Assembly: GCF_002072105.2 (NCBI RefSeq)
Contig: NZ_MTBC01000004.1
Span: 282,913-346,912, forward strand
Reading direction: 5' to 3'
Source of the DNA: Croceivirga radicis
GTDB taxonomy: Bacteria; Bacteroidota; Bacteroidia; Flavobacteriales; Flavobacteriaceae
DNA: 64,000 nt
The notes beneath the pieces are model-generated. The model saw only the letters and a program-made list of their open reading frames with translations. It was not told where the DNA came from and ran no database searches. Within the stretch, counting starts at the first letter, position 1, and every line of letters starts with the position of its first letter. The translations under genes and the position numbers were made by a program. Positions 47,001 through 53,751 of this stretch are shown here, one piece after another.

Positions 47001-47512
47001 TCCAAACCACACGAAAACCCTTGTGGGCTACCAAGAGTATTTCCTGGTTCTGCGGTAGTGTAGTAAATGTAAAAATAATTTTTACCTGCTGTACCAAATT
47101 GCGGATGTATTGCCAAACCTAAAAATCCGCCATCCCAAACTTCTCCATTGGTGTGATCCCCAACCTCTGCAGAAAAATCAACTACCTCAGTTTTTGTAGT
47201 AGTAGTTTGGTCGTCGACCATCCAAAATATACGGCCATCCAACTGTCCTACCACCACTCTATTTTGGTTTGGAACGGTTACATATTTGATTGGTGAGTCA
47301 AATTTCACCCCAGGATAAGCCACTTGATATGGTGTTTGAACTGCCCCTACATTGGGAAAACTATTATTTAAAAAACCACCAATAGGTTCCGCATCCGTTA
47401 TTCCAGGACCAAAAAACAAAGGACCAAAACCTGTACTTAAAGCGAAAGCAAAGGCAATACCTATACCTAATAGCCAATTTGGTTTCTTTAATAATTTGTA
47501 ATTTTTTTTCAT
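41036..47512 (-). CDS. giant secreted PQQ-type dehydrogenase-cytochrome-lectin-PKD protein
   Basis: A 2158-residue mosaic, start at the ATG at 47512 (TTG three codons earlier is less likely), N-terminal signal sequence. About 60-460: GSDH beta-propeller (LGHRNPHRISKD, VGENTHEEVNILESGKNYGWP). About 470-790: SO2930-type diheme module with CISCH near 620 and CAYCH near 704. Three ricin-type lectin domains (about 804-930, 1070-1194, 1330-1452) alternate with two Calx-beta-like domains. Seven PKD domains follow (about 1460-2062, GSNSTDD and WDFGDG motifs), then a T9SS type A sorting domain. It is a paralogue of the malectin fusion with different accessory domains. Surface oxidation of sugars with electrons passed to heme is a plausible role, not shown. 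Confidence 0.88.
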   Translation of the reverse strand: MKKNYKLLKKPNWLLGIGIAFAFALSTGFGPLFFGPGITDAEPIGGFLNNSFPNVGAVQTPYQVAYPGVKFDSPIKYVTVPNQNRVVVGQLDGRIFWMVDDQTTTTKTEVVDFSAEVGDHTNGEVWDGGFLGLAIHPQFGTAGKNYFYIYYTTAEPGNTLGSPQGFSCGLERYFGNFLILERFEVDPTSMTFLPGSRQQMIKRRMYNTTHRGGDMVFGNDGYLYITTGDQATYRNAQDIAENLDGGVLRLDIDMNPLSSHTPIRTLASSGAGELDEFSGRYYFIPNDNPFPSPTGDTFEEYFSLGHRNPHRISKDSDTGTMYIGEVGENTHEEVNILESGKNYGWPFFEGDAVFNVDSNCISQMYNNMPHQGPLTSFAPDDANSIIGGYVYRGSEIPDLQGKYICADYGDGDEIFSIDIATGIYEIIGNFSPADVISFGQGYDNELYLLKYGNDVNLYKLTTPGISYTGMPQNLSDTGAFSDLGTLEVNPGIIPYEMIDPFWSDGATKKRWMAIPNDGAHDTAAEQIQFSENGVWDFPVGSVLIKHFDYPIDERDPTITRKVETRFSIKGQDGNFYFLTYRWLPDESDAVLQEIGRDEPIQVTTLTGGTKTETWHYPSNSECISCHNPALGGTLGPRTRFLNKDYDYSEKGGVVGNQLVTLSHLGILNETITDTDTPNFLTHTSINDNAASLEEKARSYLDLNCAYCHQPATGNRADFDLRLVNTLAQTGLLNADILTPLGVDAEERILYPSDANKSILYHRTNSVDPSIMMPPLAKGKIDEAGVALLEAWINQLAPQAELPDFGLYRLVNVETGGTLQVEDGIGTNEGNIDQGAYQVLDSQHFELENATGGYYQFKADHSNRYLDVASSNTNPGANVWQYAGNGTDAQLWQLVDAGNDSYYIISKLSGYFLGVQPDGNVAVIPDDGSDIVKWQFREPGNLSGRDIVLNKEIVSTSENGSAAEFTVVLASAPSVDISVDIQAVLNTDEIDLSTNQITFTTFDWDVPQTITITGLDDTDVDGPQPYEILVKVSSPSADPDYEGFSKILEGTNSDDDGGGIAPPDPGTYRIVNVSSGLTMELLGATIDDFGNVQQGSYEQASHEQFELIYIGNGQYNLQAVHSGKVVDVANSSTNAGANVIQYRNNGTNAQKWTIVDAGFNSYHIISVLSGYYLGIDATGNIIVDNEDGTDIYRWQFVDPSLTSLAGITANKDQLFTDEDGQSETFAVVLDQEPTDNVTIGVAITGDADEINLSTTTLVFSPTNWNIPQEITVTGEDDLLVDGVREYFIELTTIAPLIDPNYTGIGTTLNGRNLDNDGGDNGPPREGEYRLVNVETGETIRAEAAGTANETNFISGGYDGSNYQHFALEYDGNDLYKLRALHSDKYFDVQFSDTSVGANVWQYTGNNSNAQKWKLVYAGENMYHIISELSGYYVTIGAGGNIEIAEDNGTDIYKWQFLATGFAPEAIATADILAGNTPLAVQFTGSNSTDDKNDIVTYHWDFGNGDISNEINPLYTYVDAGVFEVSLSVTDGDGYSNTSAPQTVTVNGTPVAIASADITSGDAPLSINFIGSNSTDDVGIVSYAWNFGDGSISNEQNPSYTYTTPGEYTATLVVTDANSATDMAEITITVNGTPNAVISADVLAGNPPLTVNFIGSNSTDDQGIVNYLWDFGDGDTSSEADPTHIFANQGIYTVVLTVTDDFGSTSTAELTITVNSNPIAIATSDITTGEAPLMVNFTGSNSTDDVEIVDYLWDFGDGNSSTEVNPSHSFITAGEYTVVLTVTDGEGLTDTAELIILVTEPENMAPVAVSNADVTSGEAPLMVNFTGSNSTDDVEIVDYLWDFGDGNISTEVNPSHSFITAGEYTVVLKVTDGEGLTDTAELIILVTEPENMAPVAVSSADVTSGEAPLMVNFTGSNSTDDVEIVDYLWDFGDGNSSTEVNPSHSFTMAGEYTVVLTVTDAAGLIGTTELIITVIDPVNTAPVAVASSNVSEGETPLTVLFTGDNSIDDVSIAKYEWNFGDGGTSSEVNPSYVFNEVGTYNVTLTVTDGEGLNDIAELTIVVLENETNSVDEAKFIISPNPASEGNTTLYVNDLQDDFYITRFLLHDGAGRLLGNYDPAQLFRNDNEYTVPISRLRNEIYYLTIMFNNREPVVKRILVDN
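41659..42336. repeat. 264-bp tandem repeats coding PKD domains
   Basis: Three PKD units (4-6) are nearly identical in DNA with a 264-bp period: the marker cccatagata recurs at 41731, 41995 and 42259. The other PKD units of the protein are diverged, so these copies arose by recent tandem duplication or were homogenised. Confidence 0.85.
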
Positions 47513-47678
47513 AGGGAGCAATTTAACGTGTAATCCAATTTAGTGTTCAAGTAAATAACGTTACAAAAAAAAGGCTTAACCTTTTAAAAAACAGTAAATA
47601 TCGTTTAAGTGAAGAAATTAAACGATGAGTTTCTAAAACCTATTTTTAGCGAAAACAATAAAAATAAAATAGGATCGT

Positions 47679-47686
47679 TATCTTTG
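47679..47686 (+). promoter_or_regulatory. -7 promoter element of the tRNA-like gene
   Basis: TATCTTTG is an exact TAnnTTTG match ending 12 bp before the first base of the tRNA-like gene. An upstream TTTG is not visible, but with the terminator downstream this supports an active small transcription unit. Confidence 0.45.
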
Positions 47687-47698
47687 CTAAGAATTAAT

Positions 47699-47790
47699 GG
47701 AGGAATGGCAGAGTGGCTTATTGCAATTTAAAATTTTAACATTTTAAATGAGGGTAAAACTTCCGAGGGTTCGAATCCCTTCTTCCTCCG
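47699..47790 (+). tRNA. aberrant tRNA-Ser-like gene or tRNA pseudogene
   Basis: A 92-nt cloverleaf-like sequence. Acceptor stem GGAGGAA/TTCCTCC is perfect with discriminator G; D arm has GCA/TGC with AGTGG; the long variable arm pairs gagg/cttc as in type II tRNAs; the T arm has loop TTCGAAT. These parts resemble serine tRNAs. The anticodon arm (47726-47749) is abnormal: 24 nt of A and T except one C, forming a 9-bp stem with a 6-nt loop (or 8 bp and 8 nt) instead of 5 bp and 7 nt. One extra C (47782) lies between the T stem and the acceptor stem. No serine anticodon can be placed. It has a promoter element and terminator, so it may be transcribed; a decayed pseudogene is the cautious reading. 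Confidence 0.55.
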
Positions 47791-47793
47791 CAC

Positions 47794-47828
47794 AAAAGGC
47801 TTTCTTCAATATATAGAAAGCCTTTTTT
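47794..47828 (+). terminator. intrinsic terminator of the tRNA-like gene
   Basis: Perfect 12-bp arms (aaaaggctttct / agaaagcctttt) with a 9-nt loop and a run of six T, starting 4 bp after the tRNA-like gene. Confidence 0.85.
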
Positions 47829-47925
47829 ACCTACACTTTACCGTTTTTTTATTCCGATAATCAAATAACAACCTTTATTGTTTTCTATTTTTTGAAGATT
47901 ATAGACTTTTGAAAAAACAACTTTT

Positions 47926-49434
47926 ATGAACCCTAACATAACCTTTATTGGTGCTGGTATAGCAACAAGCTATTGTATTCTTGAGTTACTTAATCAAGTA
48001 AAAGATAAAGACATTGATCTAACAATAACGGTAATTGATAAAAGTAATGACTTTTTTAAAGGGTTCCCGTATGGAGAAAGGTCTGGCAAGGCTGTATTAC
48101 TTATACAAAATTTAGAAAATTTTATTTCAGAACCCGACAAGTCTGATTTTATAAAATGGATGGAAGAAAATATAGAAAATCTTCTATTGGATTTTAGAAA
48201 TAGCGGTAAGGAATATGCATTAAATTGGATCAACAATAACAAAACTTTTATTGAAAAAAAACAATGGAATCAACTATATGTTCCTAGATTCTTTTTTGGC
48301 AACTACATTAGTGAAAAAGTAGAAAACGCAATAAAGACTATAAATAACGTCAAGGTTTTAACAATAACAGGAGAAGTAACATCTATTAAAAAAAGTAGCG
48401 CTACTGAATTTGCTATTAAATTAGATAATGGTACTACACTATATTCAGAGAAAACGGTACTGGCTACAGGTTCTCTACCCTATAAAATTTTAAAAGGATC
48501 AGAAAATATAGATTCAAGATTTTTGTATGTAAAACAACCTTATGACCCAAGTAGTCTAGAAAATATTAAACGTGTAAAGGAATTTATAAACCATAACAAA
48601 ACTAAAATTCCTTTCTTTAAAATATTAGTTTTAGGGGCAAATGCCAGTGGGCTAGAAATGATTTATCGATTAAATGAAGAAATCGATTCCGAGTTAAATG
48701 TTTCTTATACGAGTATGTCATCTCACGGTATAATGCCCGATTCTAAATTTAATTTAGAAAAATATGAAAAATTTTATCCTAAGCATTTACATGCCTTAAA
48801 AGAAAAGAAGAAAATTACTGCAGAAGATATTGGCATTGCAGCAAATAAAGATATTGATTTAGCAGAATCATTACAAATAGGAGCTGCCACTTCTGTAAAA
48901 GCAATATCTCCAGCATTTGCTCAATTATTACCAAAATTAAACGAAAATGAGCTTTTAAAATTCGCCTATTTTCATGGAAACCAAATAGGAAGCAGACAAA
49001 GATGTGCTGGAAAGCATTATACCGCAGTGATAGAAGGTTTGACAAAAAATAAAAGATTTAAACATCTTAAAGGAAGGTTTATTGGCATTGAAAATAACAG
49101 CAACGGAATAAAAGTAAATTTTTCAAATGGAACTGAATCAAATTCTGAAATTTTTGATGTCGTAATTAATTGCTTAGGAAGCATGAAACTAGATGACAAC
49201 AATTTACCTAATTTATATAAATCATTACAAAAAGATAATCTGGCAACCATTGCTCCAAGCAAGATTGGAATTATTGTAGACAAGCAAATGCAAGCCTCTG
49301 AAAACCTATTTATAGCAGGACCGTTGTTAGCTGGCAATAAAATTAAAGATAAGATTTTTTGGCACCTAGAGCATTGTGTAAGAATTATATATTCAAGCCG
49401 ATTTTTGGCTCATCAAATTATTGATAAGCTTTAA
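47926..49434 (+). CDS. FAD/NAD(P)-binding flavoprotein
   Basis: A 502-residue flavoprotein of the FAD/NAD(P)-binding (NAD_binding_9-like) group. The FAD loop FIGAGIATSYCILELL is at residues 6-21, FFKGFPYGE follows near 43, ATGSLPYKIL near 185 and a second dinucleotide loop VLGANASGLEMIYRL near 236. There is no signal peptide or membrane segment. The group acts on various substrates (N-hydroxylation and related redox steps), and neighbours give no pathway, so the substrate is unknown. It lies alone between the tRNA-like unit and the third PQQ-type dehydrogenase. Confidence 0.75.
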   Translation: MNPNITFIGAGIATSYCILELLNQVKDKDIDLTITVIDKSNDFFKGFPYGERSGKAVLLIQNLENFISEPDKSDFIKWMEENIENLLLDFRNSGKEYALNWINNNKTFIEKKQWNQLYVPRFFFGNYISEKVENAIKTINNVKVLTITGEVTSIKKSSATEFAIKLDNGTTLYSEKTVLATGSLPYKILKGSENIDSRFLYVKQPYDPSSLENIKRVKEFINHNKTKIPFFKILVLGANASGLEMIYRLNEEIDSELNVSYTSMSSHGIMPDSKFNLEKYEKFYPKHLHALKEKKKITAEDIGIAANKDIDLAESLQIGAATSVKAISPAFAQLLPKLNENELLKFAYFHGNQIGSRQRCAGKHYTAVIEGLTKNKRFKHLKGRFIGIENNSNGIKVNFSNGTESNSEIFDVVINCLGSMKLDDNNLPNLYKSLQKDNLATIAPSKIGIIVDKQMQASENLFIAGPLLAGNKIKDKIFWHLEHCVRIIYSSRFLAHQIIDKL

Positions 49435-49483
49435 ATTATTTTTTATCTAACACAAATTAGACACATAGCTTAGATAGTAAATG

Positions 49484-49491
49484 TATATTTG
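49484..49491 (+). promoter_or_regulatory. candidate -7 element of the third dehydrogenase gene
   Basis: TATATTTG matches TAnnTTTG 17 bp before the ATG at 49509; the upstream half-site is only partial (ttag around 49457). Confidence 0.4.
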
Positions 49492-49508
49492 TCAAAGATT
49501 TAAGACAA

Positions 49509-52500
49509 ATGGTATTTTCATTAAAATTTAATATTTATTTATACCTAGGCTTTGCGCTGTTAGCACAAATAACATTTGCACAAATTTCGTATGAAAATGC
49601 ATTCTCAAATCTCAACTTTAGACTACCCGTTGAAATACAAAATTCTAATGATGGCACCAACAGACTATTTGTTGTAGAACAAGAAGGATTAATAAAAGTA
49701 TTCGCGAACGCTAGTACAACCCAAGCAAATGATGTTGATACACTTCTAGATATAACAAATAAAGTTTCTTTTTCTAGCGGGCAAGAAATTGGGCTGTTAG
49801 GGCTGGCTTTTCATCCCAACTTTAGTATCAATGGGTATTTCTATGTATTCTATATAGACCGCCCAAACAATTATCGTTTTAATATATCTAGATTCACCAT
49901 AAGTGATAGCAATCCAAATTTAGCAGACCCTAATTCGGAACTAATACTCTATCAATTTGAAAAAAATCAACCAGAAAGCAATCATAATGGGGGCAAAATT
50001 GCTTTTGGTCCAGATGGTTACCTCTATATTTCTGTAGGTGATGGTGGTGGTGGTGGCGATCCACAAAGAAATGCTCAAAATCTGGACAACCCATACGGAA
50101 GTTTTTTGAGAATTGATGTGGATGTAGACGGTACTAATATACTCAGTAAAAATGGCAACTATGAAATTCCGATAGACAACCCTTTGGTTGGAAGCACTGG
50201 TTTGGATGAAATTTATGCATGGGGCATACGCAATACGTGGAAATTCTCTTTTTATAATAATACACTGTTCGGAGCAGATGTAGGGCAAGATTTTGTTGAG
50301 GAAATTAATTTAATCAACAATGGAGAAAACTATGGCTGGAGTAGATATGAAGGTGATGCTGATTATAGAGTTAGTGATAACCTTATCACCAACCCAGATA
50401 CTAAGCCCCTTTTTACCTATAACCATACCAATGGAGATAAGTCTATAACCGGTGGTTATGTTTATCGTGGTCCAATGACCAATAGCCAGCTTACTGGCAA
50501 GTATATCTATGGTGATTTTGAATCTGGTAGAGTTTGGGCGCTAACCTATGACACCAATTCATTTTCTACAAGTTCTGAGCTATTATTTAGAACTAGTGGA
50601 TTACCTATTTCTTCTTTTGGAGAAGCCGAAAACGGAGAGCTTTACTTTGCTAGTTACGGGCTTAATGGTAAGATTTACAAAATAACCGATGAAAACGCTG
50701 GTCCTAGTACCACTGCCCTCCCTGGTTTGGGTTATTTTTCTGAAACTGGTATCAACGGAACCAATGGTGTTATACATACCATCCAAAATGATGGTAATAA
50801 CAATTTTTATGTGGGTGGAGAATTTACTTCTGTAGATTTAACCAATACGGTTAACCTAGCTAAATATTCTGTAACCCAAGGATGGGAAAGGGTTTTACAA
50901 GATTGTAATGGCAGTATTGATGCACTGGCCATAGATAATGAAGGTAATCTTTATGTAGGTGGAGCTTTTACTCAAATTGCAGGGATTACAGCTAACTATA
51001 TTGCAAAATTTGATGGCACAAATTGGAGTAGCTTAGGATCCGGAACAGATGGCCCTGTAGCATCCATAGTTATAAACAATGAAAGTCAGATTTATGCCGG
51101 AGGTGCATTTATAACTGCTGGTGGTGTAGAAGTAAATAATATTGCTATATGGAATGGCACCAATTGGGATGCTCTGACAAATACTGATACAGGCATAGCA
51201 GGAACCAACAACGAGGTAAGAGCTTTAGCCTTTGATGCTGCCGGAACTTTATATGTTGGGGGTAATTTTGATACTGCCGGAGGAATATCAGCCCCTAGAA
51301 TTGCCACCTTTTCTACAAATACGTGGGGAACTTTAGGCACCGGTACAAGCGGTTTTGTACTAGACATTTTACCTGTGGATAATTATATTTATTTGGCAGG
51401 TAATTTTACAATAGCAAACAATGAAACCGCGAATAGAGTTGCAAGATACAACAAGCAAACGAATACTTTTGAGCCCTTAAACCTAGGTCTAAGCGGTACG
51501 GTTTACGGATTAACCAACCATAACAACACCATTTACGCTGTTGGTAATTTTGAAACCTTTAGCAACGAAACGAATGTAAATGTAATTGCCAATAATATTG
51601 CCCAATGGGATGACCTTAATGGCTGGCAACCTTTAGGAGTTAATACAAGTATTGGCACCGATGGCCTAATAGAAGATTTGTGTTTTACTACGGAGAAAGA
51701 TGCGTTATTCATAGCTGGAAATTTTAGCAACGCTGGTACCACATCTGTGAATAACATTACTAAGTGGAGTACTACCAATCCTTGTACGACCTTTGAATTT
51801 AGAACAGAAACTACCGTAGAAGGCACAAGCACCAATAATTTAGTAGTTGATGTTGTTGCAACTAATACTGTAACAATAAGCCTATTAAACACTATTGATT
51901 ACTACATACATGACCCCAATACTATAGTCCATGATGGCAGTTTAACACTAGAAAACTTTAATGCCTCACAAGCTGGTGACTACACTATTAGTACCACAGA
52001 AGGATGTTCCACTATTTTAGAATTACGATTAGTTGAAGCTCCCGATGAGGATAGCGATAATGATGGTGTTATAAACAGTCTAGATGCTTGCCCAAATACT
52101 CCAGTAGGAGAAACGGTAGACGATAATGGATGTAGTATTGCCCAACAAGATATTGATGGTGATGGCATACTAAATATTCTTGATTTATGTCCTGACACCC
52201 CACTTGGAGCTTCTGTTAACGCGGATGGATGTGCCTTGAGTCAATTAGATACAGATAACGATGGTGTGAATGATGCTATCGACATTTGCCCATATACACC
52301 CGAAAATGCCACGGTAGATTCATTAGGTTGCGTTATAGAACCTATTGCCACAGATAATTTTAGAATTACAAAAACAAACACTAGTTGTTATAACTCTGAT
52401 GACGGTGCCTTAAAAGTTACCACAGATTTGATGCTTAATTATAGAGCGATACTTCTATTTGAGAATGTTGAGACTAGCTTTTCTTTTACCAACATTTTAA

Positions 52501-53057
52501 GTTTGGATAATTTAAGTCAAGGAAATTATACTTTATGCTTTTATGCAAACGAATATCCAGAATTTGAATATTGTGTTGAAATAATTATTGGAGGGCCCTC
52601 GGAGTTAGAGGTTAATGGCGTTTTAGATGCACAAGAAGAAATTTATATTTTGAGTTTAACCGCTGGGACCAAACATAAAGTAACCTTAAACGACAATAGT
52701 TTTGAAACTTCTTCCGGACAAGTTTCTCTCAAACTACAAAAAGGAACAAATAGTATTAAGGTAACCTCCTTAGACTCCTGCCAAGGTATTTTTGAAGAAC
52801 AAATTAATTTAAACGATACCATGTTAGTCTATCCAAATCCGTTCGATGACCAATTATTTGTACAAGTCCCATTCGGCTCAGGTTCTTCTTTGGATATTAC
52901 TTTAACCGATTTAAGTGGAAAAATGATTTTTAACACCTCTTCTTATTCCAATGATAGATTACATGGATTTTCGCCAGAAAGTTTAACCTCAGGATTATAC
53001 ATACTCACCTGCTCCTACAATGGGTCAAAACAATTGTTTAAAATTATTAAACGATGA
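49509..53057 (+). CDS. secreted PQQ-type sugar dehydrogenase with second propeller and TSP3 repeats
   Basis: A 1182-residue exported protein (signal peptide about 1-24, ending TFAQ). Residues about 30-395 form a GSDH propeller (SNHNGGKIAFGPDGYLYISVG, then WGIRNTWKFSF and NLINNGENYGWS). About 420-760 contain seven repeats built on LYVGGAFTQIAG-like motifs, likely a second seven-bladed propeller. About 840-945 hold three thrombospondin type 3-like calcium repeats (DSDNDGVINSLDACPNTP and kin). The C-terminus from about 1105 is a T9SS type A sorting domain. Unlike the two giant paralogues it has no heme motif. The stop overlaps the next gene's start by 4 bp. Confidence 0.87.
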   Translation: MVFSLKFNIYLYLGFALLAQITFAQISYENAFSNLNFRLPVEIQNSNDGTNRLFVVEQEGLIKVFANASTTQANDVDTLLDITNKVSFSSGQEIGLLGLAFHPNFSINGYFYVFYIDRPNNYRFNISRFTISDSNPNLADPNSELILYQFEKNQPESNHNGGKIAFGPDGYLYISVGDGGGGGDPQRNAQNLDNPYGSFLRIDVDVDGTNILSKNGNYEIPIDNPLVGSTGLDEIYAWGIRNTWKFSFYNNTLFGADVGQDFVEEINLINNGENYGWSRYEGDADYRVSDNLITNPDTKPLFTYNHTNGDKSITGGYVYRGPMTNSQLTGKYIYGDFESGRVWALTYDTNSFSTSSELLFRTSGLPISSFGEAENGELYFASYGLNGKIYKITDENAGPSTTALPGLGYFSETGINGTNGVIHTIQNDGNNNFYVGGEFTSVDLTNTVNLAKYSVTQGWERVLQDCNGSIDALAIDNEGNLYVGGAFTQIAGITANYIAKFDGTNWSSLGSGTDGPVASIVINNESQIYAGGAFITAGGVEVNNIAIWNGTNWDALTNTDTGIAGTNNEVRALAFDAAGTLYVGGNFDTAGGISAPRIATFSTNTWGTLGTGTSGFVLDILPVDNYIYLAGNFTIANNETANRVARYNKQTNTFEPLNLGLSGTVYGLTNHNNTIYAVGNFETFSNETNVNVIANNIAQWDDLNGWQPLGVNTSIGTDGLIEDLCFTTEKDALFIAGNFSNAGTTSVNNITKWSTTNPCTTFEFRTETTVEGTSTNNLVVDVVATNTVTISLLNTIDYYIHDPNTIVHDGSLTLENFNASQAGDYTISTTEGCSTILELRLVEAPDEDSDNDGVINSLDACPNTPVGETVDDNGCSIAQQDIDGDGILNILDLCPDTPLGASVNADGCALSQLDTDNDGVNDAIDICPYTPENATVDSLGCVIEPIATDNFRITKTNTSCYNSDDGALKVTTDLMLNYRAILLFENVETSFSFTNILSLDNLSQGNYTLCFYANEYPEFEYCVEIIIGGPSELEVNGVLDAQEEIYILSLTAGTKHKVTLNDNSFETSSGQVSLKLQKGTNSIKVTSLDSCQGIFEEQINLNDTMLVYPNPFDDQLFVQVPFGSGSSLDITLTDLSGKMIFNTSSYSNDRLHGFSPESLTSGLYILTCSYNGSKQLFKIIKR

Positions 53058-53749
53058 AAAATAAACCGTCATTATTAAGCATTTTGAGCATTTTTTGCGT
53101 CATTGGATGTAGCAAAAATCTGGATCTAGTAAATGAAATAATAGGCCCGCCTACAAAAGTTAATTTAGTTTATCCAGAAAATAATGGTATCTGTACCACC
53201 GGTACTGCTATTAATGAGTTAATAAGTGAGGTTGAATTTGATTGGTCAGATGCTGCAATTGGAAATCGATATCAAGTAAATTTAACCAATCTTATCACAA
53301 ACGAACAAACCACCTATCCTAGTGAGGATAGTAGTATAAACATAGAACTTTTAAAAGGTACACCCTATCAATGGTCGGTAGTTACATATTTAGACGAAAC
53401 AGCTGAAAATATTGAAAGTGATACAGCTGTTTTTTACAATTCTGCCGAGCAAATAACCTCTTATGTTCCCTTTCCTGCAAATGCCATAACACCACATAAC
53501 GGACAAGAAGTACATACGGCTACAATTACGCTTTTATGGAAAGTAACAGATATTGATGACGATGTAGTTTCGTATTCGGTTTATTTTGGTCCTAATGAAA
53601 ATCCTGAACTGTATTCACAAACCACGGCTACTTTGATAGAGAATATACAAGTGGAAAATAACACAGAATATTATTGGTACGTTGTTAGTACAGATGCTAA
53701 TGATAACAGCTCCAAATCAAATGTTTTTGAATTTTTTACAAGATATTGA
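53054..53749 (+). CDS. small lipoprotein with fibronectin-like domains
   Basis: A 231-residue lipoprotein (signal ends VIGC, Cys19). Two Ig/Fn3-like sandwiches can be traced at about 33-128 and 135-231; the second has LLWKVTDIDDDVVSYSVYFGP and a TEYYWYVVSTDAN strand. No catalytic motif is seen. Its start overlaps the stop of the dehydrogenase gene (ATGA), so the two are co-translated; it may tether or assist that surface protein, which is inference. It ends 2 bp before the convergent OmpA-family gene. Confidence 0.75.
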   Translation: MKNKPSLLSILSIFCVIGCSKNLDLVNEIIGPPTKVNLVYPENNGICTTGTAINELISEVEFDWSDAAIGNRYQVNLTNLITNEQTTYPSEDSSINIELLKGTPYQWSVVTYLDETAENIESDTAVFYNSAEQITSYVPFPANAITPHNGQEVHTATITLLWKVTDIDDDVVSYSVYFGPNENPELYSQTTATLIENIQVENNTEYYWYVVSTDANDNSSKSNVFEFFTRY

Positions 53750-53751
53750 GT

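Noticed and set aside
47699-47790. Phage or integrative-element attachment site at the tRNA-like gene
   Set aside because: No integrase, no second copy of the tRNA 3' end and no foreign gene block is seen on either side.
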